This document shows positions 1 through 6,140 of a DNA stretch of 10,417 nt, piece by piece. The stretch lies in assembly GCA_014380105.1 (NCBI GenBank), contig JACMKL010000195.1, positions 1 to 10,417 of the forward strand, in the 5' to 3' direction. Under the pieces are notes generated by a model. That model made no database searches, was not told the DNA's origin, and saw nothing but the letters and a program-made list of their open reading frames with translations. This stretch comes from Candidatus Melainabacteria bacterium (GTDB lineage Bacteria; Cyanobacteriota; Vampirovibrionia; Obscuribacterales; Obscuribacteraceae). A program made the position numbers and the translations under genes. Position 1 is the first letter of the stretch. Every line of letters begins with the position of its first letter.

Positions 1-151
1 GACCAGCCATTGCACCCCTGCAAGCAGCAATCGTATTGAGAACTCGCGAGCAATCCTCGCCCTGTTCTAACGCTCTATGAATAGCGTCGACTTGACCTCT
101 CAACCGATTGACCCTATCCAGAAGCTTCTTTTTATCTTTTTCGATATGCAT
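1..151 (-). CDS. RcnR/FrmR/CsoR-family metal- or formaldehyde-sensing repressor, N-terminal part (3' end outside window)
   Basis: This gene is not closed inside the window; it starts at the ATG complementary to 149-151 and runs off the left edge after 50 codons. The protein begins MHIEKDKKKLLDRVNRLRGQ and continues with an E-x2-C-S-RVL-NTIAACRGA segment, the first two helices of the DUF156 family of small all-helical tetrameric repressors. His2 aligns with RcnR His3 and Cys34 with RcnR Cys35, two ligands of the nickel/cobalt site. The later ligands lie outside the window, so RcnR-like (Ni/Co), InrS-like (Ni) and FrmR-like (formaldehyde) cannot be separated. An AAGAG ribosome site lies just upstream. 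The gene diverges from the EPGCPP-CobW-WD40 operon, and a G-tract operator over its own promoter implies autorepression. Family membership is firm; the ligand is inference. Confidence 0.87.
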   Translation of the reverse strand, partial: MHIEKDKKKLLDRVNRLRGQVDAIHRALEQGEDCSRVLNTIAACRGAMAG

Positions 152-167
152 GAGAAAACTCTTAAAA

Positions 168-190
168 ATACCATACCCCCGTACAGTATA
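168..190 (-). promoter_or_regulatory. G-tract operator and -10 box of the RcnR/FrmR-like repressor
   Basis: Read on the minus strand, an ATACTGTA arm, a C, five G and a TATGGTAT arm follow each other; the arms are complementary at 6 of 8 positions. A/T-rich arms around a central G tract are the known operator form of RcnR, FrmR and InrS. The -10-like hexamer TATACT (complement of 185-190) sits inside the site, about 35 nt before the start codon, so bound repressor would block RNA polymerase. No good -35 hexamer is seen. Confidence 0.62.
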
Positions 191-255
191 GCATCGGAAA
201 GCTTGCCAGGCAGACGCTTACATTTATGCTTCCAGTGGACGCTAAATCGGTATAG

Positions 256-286
256 AATGAAAACGGGAATGAGAACCGTTTTCATT
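256..286 (+). promoter_or_regulatory. Perfect 11-bp inverted repeat before the EPGCPP-CobW-WD40 operon
   Basis: AATGAAAACGG (256-266) and CCGTTTTCATT (276-286) are exact reverse complements with a 9-nt spacer. The repeat begins within a -10-like TAGAAT (253-258) and ends 5 nt before the GAGGT ribosome site of the first gene. It is either a repressor operator covering the transcription start or an RNA hairpin beside the ribosome site. The TGAAAA half-site resembles some Zur boxes, but the spacing does not fit the usual compact Zur palindrome, so the regulator is unknown. Confidence 0.5.
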
Positions 287-300
287 TACACGAGGTCTGA

Positions 301-609
301 ATGTTCAGTCAAGCAAAACACAGCAGCGGATCTGGCAAAACCCGCGAAATAAAAGAATGGGTGCGGAAATTTGCATCTGTCCCTGAAGATTTTGCAATCT
401 TAGTTACTGAATTAAAGTGCACCGAGCCGGGATGCCCACCGCTAGAGACAATAGTGGCACTGCTCGGTAGTGAAAATCGCAAATACCAGCAAAAGGTACA
501 TTTATCGATTGAGCAAATTGGTGAAATTGACGCCAAAAAAATTAGTGAGCAGCTGCAACGGCAGCTAGAAAACAAGGAAGAATCAGTGGAGAGACACAAT
601 GAGCACTAG
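301..609 (+). CDS. Small EPGCPP-motif protein encoded ahead of a CobW GTPase
   Basis: The protein has 102 residues, no signal peptide and no membrane segment, so it is probably cytosolic. Its core is ILVTELKCTEPGCPPLET (residues about 33-50), followed by a β-rich stretch IVALL...KYQQKVHLSIEQI and a charged helical tail. I recognise the EL-x-C-x-EPGCPP-x-ET pattern as recurrent in small uncharacterised proteins beside G3E GTPases; this is from memory. Two cysteines five residues apart could bind a metal, which would suit a client or adaptor of the neighbouring metallochaperone. The start is supported by GAGGT at 292-296 with good spacing. The last 11 nt overlap the GTPase gene, so the two are almost certainly co-translated. 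No biochemical role can be stated. Confidence 0.83.
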   Translation: MFSQAKHSSGSGKTREIKEWVRKFASVPEDFAILVTELKCTEPGCPPLETIVALLGSENRKYQQKVHLSIEQIGEIDAKKISEQLQRQLENKEESVERHNEH

Positions 610-1972
610 TAATAACAAAGTTCCTGTAACGGTATTAACTGGTTTTCTAGGATCCGGTAAAACAACACTTCTAAATCGAATCCTGACCGAAAATCACGGC
701 AAACGTATTGCAGTTATAGAAAATGAATTTGGCGAAATAGGCATTGATAACGCATTAGTTGTCAGTGCTGAGGAAGAAATATTTGAAATGAACAACGGTT
801 GCATTTGTTGCACTGTTCGTGGCGACTTAATTCGCATACTCGGAAATTTGATGAAACGTCGTGACAAATTCGATTATATTCTGGTAGAAACAACAGGGTT
901 AGCTGATCCAGCACCAGTTGCACAAACGTTTTTTGTCGATGATGAAATTCAAGATGCTCTAGAGCTTGATGGCATTGTCACTCTAGTTGATACAAAACAT
1001 GTGCTGATGCATTTGGATTCTAGTTCCGAGTGCAAGGAACAGGTCGCATTTGCAGATGTAATTCTTCTGAATAAAACAGACCTCGTTAGCGAAGCGGAAA
1101 TCGACCAACTTGAAATTCGCATTCGGTCCATGAATGCCATGGCTAAAATTTACCGCACCAAAGATGCTGCTATCGATATGGAAAGTATCCTGAACATAAA
1201 AGGCTTTGACTTAGAGCATGCACTCGCGGTCAAGCCAACTTTTTTACAGCCGGATTATCCATTTGAGTGGGCTGGAGTATTCGAAATTGATAACAGTCAT
1301 CTCAAAATTACGCTATCTGAAGGACCTGACCCGAGCATGTCTGTTTCTCTTCTAAATATCGGAGAAGCTTCAGCCGAAGATGTTACAGCTTTATTGGACC
1401 AAGCCGTAAAAACATTTTCCGACAAAAACATCAGCCTTTCTCCTGGCGGATCAATAGATTCAACCGGCAAGCTCTATAAATTAGAATTAGCCCAAACTGG
1501 AAGCAAAACATTCTATGTAAAACCGAAAAAAGCGGGCAAATATGTTCTCTTTACTCAGCATAAGCCTGAAGAATTCTCGATGACTATCGAACGTAATGAA
1601 ATTGAAATTGATGCAATATTTTCTACTAATTACGAAGCCAGTCATACGCACGATAGTGAGGTTAGTTCAGTCGGCATCACATCTCCAGGTGATCTTGACG
1701 AAAAGAAATTCAACGAATGGCTTAGTAAATTGTTGCGCGAACAGGGCACTGATATTTTTAGAATGAAAGGAGTGTTAAGCCTCGCCGGAAAATCCGAGCG
1801 CTTTGTTTTCCAGGGTGTCCATATGCTTTTTGACGGAAGACCGGACAAACCTTGGGCCGACGAAGAGCGCTCAAATCAAATCGTATTCATTGGTCGAAAT
1901 CTAAATAGAAAAATGCTTGTGGAGGGTTTTCAGTCGTGCCTCAAAAAGAATCGTCAGTTGAGCATACGCTAG
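599..1972 (+). CDS. CobW/COG0523 G3E-family GTPase (putative metallochaperone) with an inserted domain
   Basis: G3E GTPases of the COG0523 group couple GTP binding and hydrolysis to delivery of zinc, cobalt or similar ions. Visible motifs are P-loop GFLGSGKTT (15-23), ENEFGEIGID (41-50), the metal-binding CxCC as NNGCICC (65-71), ETTG (97-100) and base-recognising NKTD (158-161). The CobW C-terminal domain spans about 355-447. At 457 residues it is about 100 longer than the paralogue in this window. The extra part is a β-rich block at about 216-335 that begins with PDYPFEWAGVFEI and contains EGPDPSMSVSLL. It has no poly-His loop, only a short HTHD near 349-352. GGAGA lies before the ATG, and the gene overlaps the preceding gene by 11 nt and the WD40 gene by 37 nt. 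Family is certain; the metal and client are not. Confidence 0.96.
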   Translation: MSTSNNKVPVTVLTGFLGSGKTTLLNRILTENHGKRIAVIENEFGEIGIDNALVVSAEEEIFEMNNGCICCTVRGDLIRILGNLMKRRDKFDYILVETTGLADPAPVAQTFFVDDEIQDALELDGIVTLVDTKHVLMHLDSSSECKEQVAFADVILLNKTDLVSEAEIDQLEIRIRSMNAMAKIYRTKDAAIDMESILNIKGFDLEHALAVKPTFLQPDYPFEWAGVFEIDNSHLKITLSEGPDPSMSVSLLNIGEASAEDVTALLDQAVKTFSDKNISLSPGGSIDSTGKLYKLELAQTGSKTFYVKPKKAGKYVLFTQHKPEEFSMTIERNEIEIDAIFSTNYEASHTHDSEVSSVGITSPGDLDEKKFNEWLSKLLREQGTDIFRMKGVLSLAGKSERFVFQGVHMLFDGRPDKPWADEERSNQIVFIGRNLNRKMLVEGFQSCLKKNRQLSIR

Positions 1973-2979
1973 CGCCACTTCCAGAAATATGGAAGAAAAT
2001 AACCGCATTAGATTACATTTCAGACGTTAGTTGGTCTCCAGACGGAAACCAGATCGCGTGCGCAGACGCCAGTGGCTATGTCTCGATAATCGCCGCCAAA
2101 ACAGGCTATATGAGTCTAAACTGGCACGCTCACAAAGTAGGAACTCTCATGGCGCGATGGTCTCATGATGGAAAATATTTTGCAAGTGCGGGACAAGATG
2201 GAAAGGTTCGCATATATGATGGCGCATCATTCGAAAAACTATCAACTATTGATCATGGTGGTAATTGGGTTGAGCACATAGCATGGCACGGGCAAAGGGA
2301 TGTAATTCTGTCTGCCGCTGGTAAGCAATTAAAACTGAGCAACGCGGACGGAAGTCTCGTGCAAAATTTCACTGACCACAAAAGTACAATTGCCGATGTT
2401 GCGTGGCACCCGGTGGTACCAGATTTGTTTGCTACCAGCAGTTATGGTGGCGCGCGCCTGTGGACCATCTCCAAACATCAACATAAGCGCTTCTTGGATT
2501 GGAAAGGTTCACTCCTCAATATATCTTACAGTCCGAACGGAAAAGTCCTTGCAGCGGGGTGCCAAGATGGAGCTGCACACATTTGGTTGCTGCCTAGCGG
2601 AGAAGATTTATTTATGAACGGGTATCCTACAAAAGTTCGAGAACTTTCATGGGATTCGTCTTCACGCTACCTTGCCACCGGTGGTGGTGCAGAAATTATC
2701 GTTTGGGACTTTGCTGGAAAAGGTCCTTCCGGAAGTAAACCATTAGTATTTTCTGGACATGAAAGCTTTGTTTCTGTGCTCAAATTTGCGCCACAGGGCT
2801 TGCGACTTGCCAGTGGTGGAATCGACGGAAACGTTTTAGTCTGGGATATAAACAAAAAAGGTAAGACATGGCTTAGCAGCGATACTTCTGAAGTAAGCGG
2901 ACTATCATGGCGAGCTGAGGGAAAATTACTTGTAGCAAGCTATGCATCCGGAGGTCTTGCACTTTTCGAAATACCGTAA
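1936..2979 (+). CDS. WD40-repeat β-propeller protein, third gene of the CobW operon
   Basis: The 347-residue protein is built almost entirely of WD40-type repeats. About eight units can be seen, at roughly 26-55, 66-97, 107-138, 148-177, 188-218, 231-259, 273-305 and 316-346, with signatures such as WSPDG, SAGQDGKVRIYD, SGGIDGNVLVWD and ATGGGAEIIVWD. That suits a seven- or eight-bladed propeller. There is no signal peptide, membrane segment or enzymatic domain, so the likely role is a cytosolic protein-binding scaffold. GTG at 1936 is chosen because a strong GGAGG (1921-1925) lies at proper distance and no ATG occurs before residue 59. The start lies inside the GTPase gene (37-nt overlap), indicating translational coupling. 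A partnership with the GTPase is inferred from this arrangement. Confidence 0.9.
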   Translation: MPQKESSVEHTLAPLPEIWKKITALDYISDVSWSPDGNQIACADASGYVSIIAAKTGYMSLNWHAHKVGTLMARWSHDGKYFASAGQDGKVRIYDGASFEKLSTIDHGGNWVEHIAWHGQRDVILSAAGKQLKLSNADGSLVQNFTDHKSTIADVAWHPVVPDLFATSSYGGARLWTISKHQHKRFLDWKGSLLNISYSPNGKVLAAGCQDGAAHIWLLPSGEDLFMNGYPTKVRELSWDSSSRYLATGGGAEIIVWDFAGKGPSGSKPLVFSGHESFVSVLKFAPQGLRLASGGIDGNVLVWDINKKGKTWLSSDTSEVSGLSWRAEGKLLVASYASGGLALFEIP

Positions 2980-3010
2980 TTCAAATTAAAACTTCTGGTA
3001 GCTGAGGCAA

Positions 3011-3029
3011 CACTAAGTCTAGTGCTTTT
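3011..3029 (+). terminator. Weak hairpin terminator after the WD40 gene
   Basis: CACTA and TAGTG pair around an AGTC loop, followed by CTTTT. It lies 31 nt after the WD40 stop in the gap between convergent genes. The stem is only 5 bp, so its strength is doubtful. Confidence 0.33.
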
Positions 3030-3034
3030 CAATA

Positions 3035-3283
3035 TTAATCTGAAATTACATCTGCAATTTTCAAGGCTCTGTGTTTTGTCGAAGGCACAGAGTTATTAAT
3101 AGGCTCGTATCCAATAAAGTCAAAAGGAAGAACTTCTTCTTTTTCTGCACAGCACTCGCATATGGCTAATCTGTAGATTGGCTGCTCCAATGATGTGCCG
3201 ACAATTAGTATATTGCCGACTCTTCCAGGAACATTTAATTTTGCACCGTCCAATGGACCGCCCCGTAGTTCCAAAGTAAACAT
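3035..3283 (-). CDS. Small uncharacterised protein with GGPLDGA start and CECC motif
   Basis: The ATG at 3281-3283 is preferred, giving 82 residues. The ribosome site AAGGAG lies directly before it and overlaps an in-frame GTG two codons upstream, which rules that GTG out. The protein opens MFTLELRGGPLDGAKLNVPG, a pattern seen at the start of many small proteins of unknown function, and later has ICECCAEKEE and FDFIGYEPI. Three cysteines in CECC plus nearby acidic residues could bind a metal ion, but no function is known. There is no signal peptide. The gene stands alone, convergent with the WD40 gene, and a Fur/Zur-like palindrome about 90 nt upstream suggests it belongs to the metal-responsive set. 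Confidence 0.7.
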   Translation of the reverse strand: MFTLELRGGPLDGAKLNVPGRVGNILIVGTSLEQPIYRLAICECCAEKEEVLPFDFIGYEPINNSVPSTKHRALKIADVISD

Positions 3284-3369
3284 ATCCACTCCTTCAGCAC
3301 CCTTATCGAGAACAGCGTATCATTAATCGATGCATTCTAGAATAGGTCGCATAAATATCATCCGCATTA

Positions 3370-3387
3370 ATGATAATGTATTATCAT
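3370..3387. promoter_or_regulatory. Fur-family (Zur/Fur)-like operator, perfect palindrome
   Basis: ATGATAAT and ATTATCAT are exact reverse complements around a GT spacer. The half-site TGATAAT is that of Fur-family boxes, though classical boxes have a 1-bp centre and this one has 2 bp. It lies about 90 nt upstream of the ribosome site of the leftward CECC gene and behind the permease gene, so it most likely controls the former. Confidence 0.65.
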
Positions 3388-3491
3388 GCTTAAAAAATTG
3401 GCTCCACCGATACTGTTTAGAGTAGTAGCTTCTAAAGAAAAAGCCAGAATTAAACTCGCGAAGCTTTGATTGGAATTTAAAGTGCATTATT

Positions 3492-4211
3492 TCAACTAAA
3501 CAGCATTTTGATGCCGACATAAGCACCAAAAGCTGCGGATGCAACGCTGAGAAAAAGAAAGAGACTGTTTTTGTGCTTAGCGCTCTGGAAACCCGTTACT
3601 AGCAAAATAGCTAGCGACATATTTGCCACCATCACAGTGAAAACGAATAATAGAATTGCAACAAATCCAATGGATGGACTTTGTAGAGTGGCGGCTGAGC
3701 CTAAAAACGCCATTTGCGTGGGCGATTCAACACCTATGCCATGGATTGCTCCAATGATTACTGAGCTCAAAAAACCAACCTTGCCGTCCGGCTTATGTTT
3801 ATGGGCACCATTTTTATGTGTGCCTGCCTTCTCTGAGAGCCTGAATATTTTGGTACTGAGTAATGAAAAAAACCTCCAGCCACTCATGATTTTGGTTCCG
3901 TCCCTGTAACGTATGGTCGAATAGAGAACAGCTGCAGCCAGTATGACCAAGGTGCCGCCCACAATCTTTTCCATCACTGCTTCAAATTCATCAGGAAGTG
4001 AGATACCGATTGTGTATGCAATACCGCCAAGAACAAAAGTTACAGCTCCGTGTCCAGAAACATAACCAAAGCTCGACATCAAGGCGCGTCTCTTGTTTCG
4101 CTCCGCGGCGGTAATATCAGTTATTGCTACGACATGGTCTAAGTCCAAACTATGCCTGACAGCCAGCAGAATAATCGCCGAAGTGAGAAGTGAAATTGTT
4201 TCGATGTTCAT
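3492..4211 (-). CDS. NiCoT-like nickel/cobalt permease
   Basis: This is a hydrophobic 239-residue membrane protein with about six transmembrane stretches. Residues 19-26, RHSLDLDH, carry the H-x4-D-H signature (His20, Asp25, His26) that defines NiCoT-type nickel/cobalt transporters, in the family context RH-x-x-D-x-DH-x-x-AI. A second family-like segment is GAIHGIGVESPTQMAF (154-169). A loop at 131-139 has three His. It is shorter than classical HoxN/NixA permeases (about 330-350 residues), closer to small NicO/HupE-like relatives, so metal specificity is open. The ATG at 4209-4211 has a modest GGAAA upstream. A Fur/Zur-like box covers its promoter, so it should be induced when the sensed metal is scarce, supporting an uptake role. 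Confidence 0.83.
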   Translation of the reverse strand: MNIETISLLTSAIILLAVRHSLDLDHVVAITDITAAERNKRRALMSSFGYVSGHGAVTFVLGGIAYTIGISLPDEFEAVMEKIVGGTLVILAAAVLYSTIRYRDGTKIMSGWRFFSLLSTKIFRLSEKAGTHKNGAHKHKPDGKVGFLSSVIIGAIHGIGVESPTQMAFLGSAATLQSPSIGFVAILLFVFTVMVANMSLAILLVTGFQSAKHKNSLFLFLSVASAAFGAYVGIKMLFS

Positions 4212-4250
4212 GATTGTTTCCAGTCAAAGCTGAATAGCTTCGCCCTGTAG

Positions 4251-4278
4251 AATATCCGTAATGATAATTAACTATCAA
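4251..4278 (-). promoter_or_regulatory. Promoter of the permease gene overlapped by a Fur/Zur-like box
   Basis: On the minus strand TTGATA (complement of 4273-4278) and GATATT (complement of 4251-4256) form -35 and -10 elements with a 16-nt spacer. The 18-bp box at 4261-4278 matches the perfect box at 3370-3387 at 14 of 16 arm positions. It fills the spacer and the -35 hexamer, the usual layout for repression by a metal-loaded Fur-family protein. Confidence 0.6.
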
Positions 4279-4303
4279 TAGTTACAAGTAAACTATTATC
4301 ATT
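4269..4303. promoter_or_regulatory. Second operator half and nested inverted repeat upstream of the permease promoter
   Basis: TAACTAT (4269-4275) and ATAGTTA (4278-4284) pair exactly around CA. A further half-site ATTATCATT (4295-4303) mirrors AATGATAAT at 4260-4268. The two symmetric structures interleave immediately upstream of and over the -35 region, suggesting cooperative or dual regulator binding. Confidence 0.42.
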
Positions 4304-4365
4304 AGTCCTCAAAAAATTTGCTCAATGATAGAGTGTGCGCTTTTGCTCCAAGATCACAAAAAGTG

Positions 4366-4411
4366 CAAAAAGAGGGAAGGGTATTGGGTAAGAACCCAAT
4401 ACCCTTCCCTC
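4366..4411 (-). terminator. Strong intrinsic terminator of the CPVC-protein gene
   Basis: An exact 18-bp stem (4372-4389 with 4394-4411) closes an AAGA loop. On the minus strand it is followed by a TTTTT run and begins 15 nt after the stop codon of the 167-aa protein gene. This is a textbook Rho-independent terminator isolating that gene from the permease. Confidence 0.88.
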
Positions 4412-4426
4412 GATGAATAGCCAAAG

Positions 4427-4930
4427 CTAAATCACGCTGAAAGCCTCATCGCGTCGACGCGTGTTCCAAATTTCAATTTCTCGCCAGAACACAGCTGCGG
4501 CTTCCATCACTTGATCGTGCGCAATGAAAAGGTTCGACCAATTCTCCTGCTCCTTTCCGGAGAAAATCAACTTAAGCTGCTCGACACAAACATCTAGATC
4601 TTCAAGTGACTTCAGAGCCTTATCTTTATACTCATCGCAAGCAAGCAAAAGTTCAATTACTTTCTTGGCACGACCATATCTCTCTGCTGAAAACCAGATG
4701 CCGAGATTTACAGCAAGAGATACTCTAAAGTCAGAATGCATCTCGTAGAATTTCTGAGAGAGATCAAGAACACTTTTGCAGCTTGCTGAGCCGTTAGAGC
4801 ACATCTCCTCAATCAAAAGCCGCAGACTATTCTCTTCGGCTTTAAAAGCGGTCTCCAAACTTAATTTTGCAAGACAAACTGGGCAGCTGTCTTCTTCTTC
4901 CGGGAAGGCTTTGGGAATGAAATTGTTCAT
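4427..4930 (-). CDS. Uncharacterised 167-aa protein with N-terminal CPVC, downstream of the His-rich CobW GTPase
   Basis: I do not recognise the family. The protein has 167 residues, no signal peptide or membrane segment, and mainly helical, charged sequence with predicted helices through about 22-110 and 130-155. The clear motif is CPVC at 16-19, one half of a zinc-ribbon-like site with no matching second CxxC; other cysteines occur singly (44, 51, 98, 115). Initiation at 4928-4930 is backed by AAGGA. The gene lies 54 nt after the stop of the His-rich GTPase on the same strand, with a hairpin between them, and ends at a strong terminator. A role as client or partner of the GTPase is possible but rests on position alone. 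Confidence 0.8.
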   Translation of the reverse strand: MNNFIPKAFPEEEDSCPVCLAKLSLETAFKAEENSLRLLIEEMCSNGSASCKSVLDLSQKFYEMHSDFRVSLAVNLGIWFSAERYGRAKKVIELLLACDEYKDKALKSLEDLDVCVEQLKLIFSGKEQENWSNLFIAHDQVMEAAAVFWREIEIWNTRRRDEAFSVI

Positions 4931-4948
4931 TTGTTTTCCTTGTAAATG

Positions 4949-4979
4949 AAAGCCAAGCCGGCTTGGTCGGCTTGGCTTT
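4949..4979 (-). terminator. Hairpin between the His-rich GTPase gene and the CPVC gene
   Basis: AAAGCCAAGCCG (4949-4960) and CGGCTTGGCTTT (4968-4979) pair exactly over 12 bp. On the minus strand it starts 5 nt after the GTPase stop and is followed by CATTTAC, a weak T tract. It probably ends most GTPase transcripts but may allow some read-through into the CPVC gene. Confidence 0.66.
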
Positions 4980-4984
4980 TAGAC

Positions 4985-6037
4985 TTAAACGAGACAGTTT
5001 TTAAGACCGGTAAGCAGTGCATCACGATTCAAATTTTTGCCGATGAAGACAAGCTTGAGGATTCGTTTATCATCTCCCCACGCAACACCTTTCGTGGTCT
5101 CGGTCACTCGGTGCACAGCTTGAACGATTACACGGTCAGTCTTACCTTCGACGCTGAGAATGCCTTTGCAGCGATAGAGGTTATCACCATCAATTCTGAT
5201 CAGCTCACCAAACCACTTGTTAAATCGTCCGCTATCGACGCTTCCAGCCAATTCGAATCCGACTGATTGCACATCTTCGTCATGGTTGTGCACATGGAGA
5301 TGGTTAGCATGATCGTGATCGTGCGCATGGTTATGATCGTGATCGTGCGCATGGTCGTGGTCGTGGTCGTGCTCACAACCACCGACTGCGTGATTGCATT
5401 CGTGCTCTTCAGTAACACTTGAGAGGTCTGAAAATGCCTTTTGGTCGAGTACCGAGTCAAGACCTAGAGCACTTCTCTCCGTCTTGTAAATCGTTGCATG
5501 CTTATTTAGCACGCGAATTTTGTCTTCTACTTCAGCGATCTCAGCAGAATCGACAAGGTCGACCTTGTTTAGGATGACGACGTCGGCAAAAGCAATTTGC
5601 TCTTTGCACTCCTTACTTTCGATATGCAGTTCCAGGTGTTTTGCATCAACCAGAGTGATTACTGCGTCGATTTCAAAAGCATCGTTGATATCCTCGTTGA
5701 TTAGGAAGGTCTGTACGACGGGAGCGGGATTCGCCACACCAGTGGTTTCGATCACAACATAGTCGTATTCTGACCTGCGTTTGATCAGATCTTCCAAAGT
5801 TTTGACCAGGTCACCGTTGACGGTGCAACAGAGGCATCCGTTGCTAACCTTCATAATTGGCTGCGTTGTTTCCTGAAGAAGAGCATCATCGATACTCACT
5901 TCGCCGAATTCATTCTCAATGACAGCGATGCGCTTGCCATGAGCTTCCTGAAGTACACGGTTCAAGAGAGTGGTTTTCCCTGAGCCAAGAAAGCCAGTGA
6001 GGATGGTCACCGGAATTCGTTTGATTTGCATGTTCAT
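4985..6037 (-). CDS. CobW/COG0523 G3E-family GTPase with His-rich metal-binding loop (putative zinc/nickel metallochaperone)
   Basis: The motifs are P-loop GFLGSGKTT (15-23), ENEFGEVSID (41-50), CxCC as SNGCLCC (65-71), ETTG (97-100) and NKVD (157-160). Between the G domain and the CobW C-terminal domain (about 256-348) lies a loop at 212-252 with 17 His alternating mainly with Asp, plus Cys214 and Cys221, typical of metal-storing COG0523 members. Its 350 residues match the family's normal length. The N-terminal G domain is strongly similar to the left-hand GTPase, so they are paralogues, but this one lacks the inserted domain. AGGAG precedes the first ATG at 6037. It follows the methyltransferase-like gene after 103 nt that contain a terminator and a hairpin; no clear Fur-type box is seen directly upstream. 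The metal is not determinable. Confidence 0.96.
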   Translation of the reverse strand: MNMQIKRIPVTILTGFLGSGKTTLLNRVLQEAHGKRIAVIENEFGEVSIDDALLQETTQPIMKVSNGCLCCTVNGDLVKTLEDLIKRRSEYDYVVIETTGVANPAPVVQTFLINEDINDAFEIDAVITLVDAKHLELHIESKECKEQIAFADVVILNKVDLVDSAEIAEVEDKIRVLNKHATIYKTERSALGLDSVLDQKAFSDLSSVTEEHECNHAVGGCEHDHDHDHAHDHDHNHAHDHDHANHLHVHNHDEDVQSVGFELAGSVDSGRFNKWFGELIRIDGDNLYRCKGILSVEGKTDRVIVQAVHRVTETTKGVAWGDDKRILKLVFIGKNLNRDALLTGLKNCLV

Positions 6038-6061
6038 TGGTCTCCTAGAAATAAAGGTCGA

Positions 6062-6079
6062 GGCAACGCGTACGTTGCC
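6062..6079 (-). other. Leader hairpin before the His-rich GTPase gene
   Basis: GGCAACG and CGTTGCC pair exactly around CGTA, 25 nt upstream of the start codon. It could be a second termination stem, an RNA regulatory hairpin near the ribosome site, or chance. Confidence 0.35.
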
Positions 6080-6103
6080 GGAGTTTCGAAATTCAAAGAA
6101 GAA

Positions 6104-6131
6104 AAGGGGAGCGTTTTAAAACGCTCCTTTT
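6104..6131 (-). terminator. Terminator after the methyltransferase-like gene
   Basis: GGAGCGTTTT (6108-6117) and AAAACGCTCC (6118-6127) form a perfect palindrome, extended by A/T pairs. On the minus strand it starts 13 nt after the stop codon and is followed by a CCTTTTCTTCTTT tract. A good intrinsic terminator; the symmetric flanks could make it work both ways. Confidence 0.72.
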
Positions 6132-6140
6132 CCGATGGAG

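Noticed and set aside
77..352. 91-aa plus-strand open frame
   Set aside because: It is antisense to the RcnR-like gene, runs through both operators and overlaps the well-supported EPGCPP gene.
5277..5370. Short direct repeats of GATCGTG/CATG type, looking like a tandem repeat or CRISPR-like array
   Set aside because: They are simply the His-Asp codons of the GTPase's metal-binding loop.
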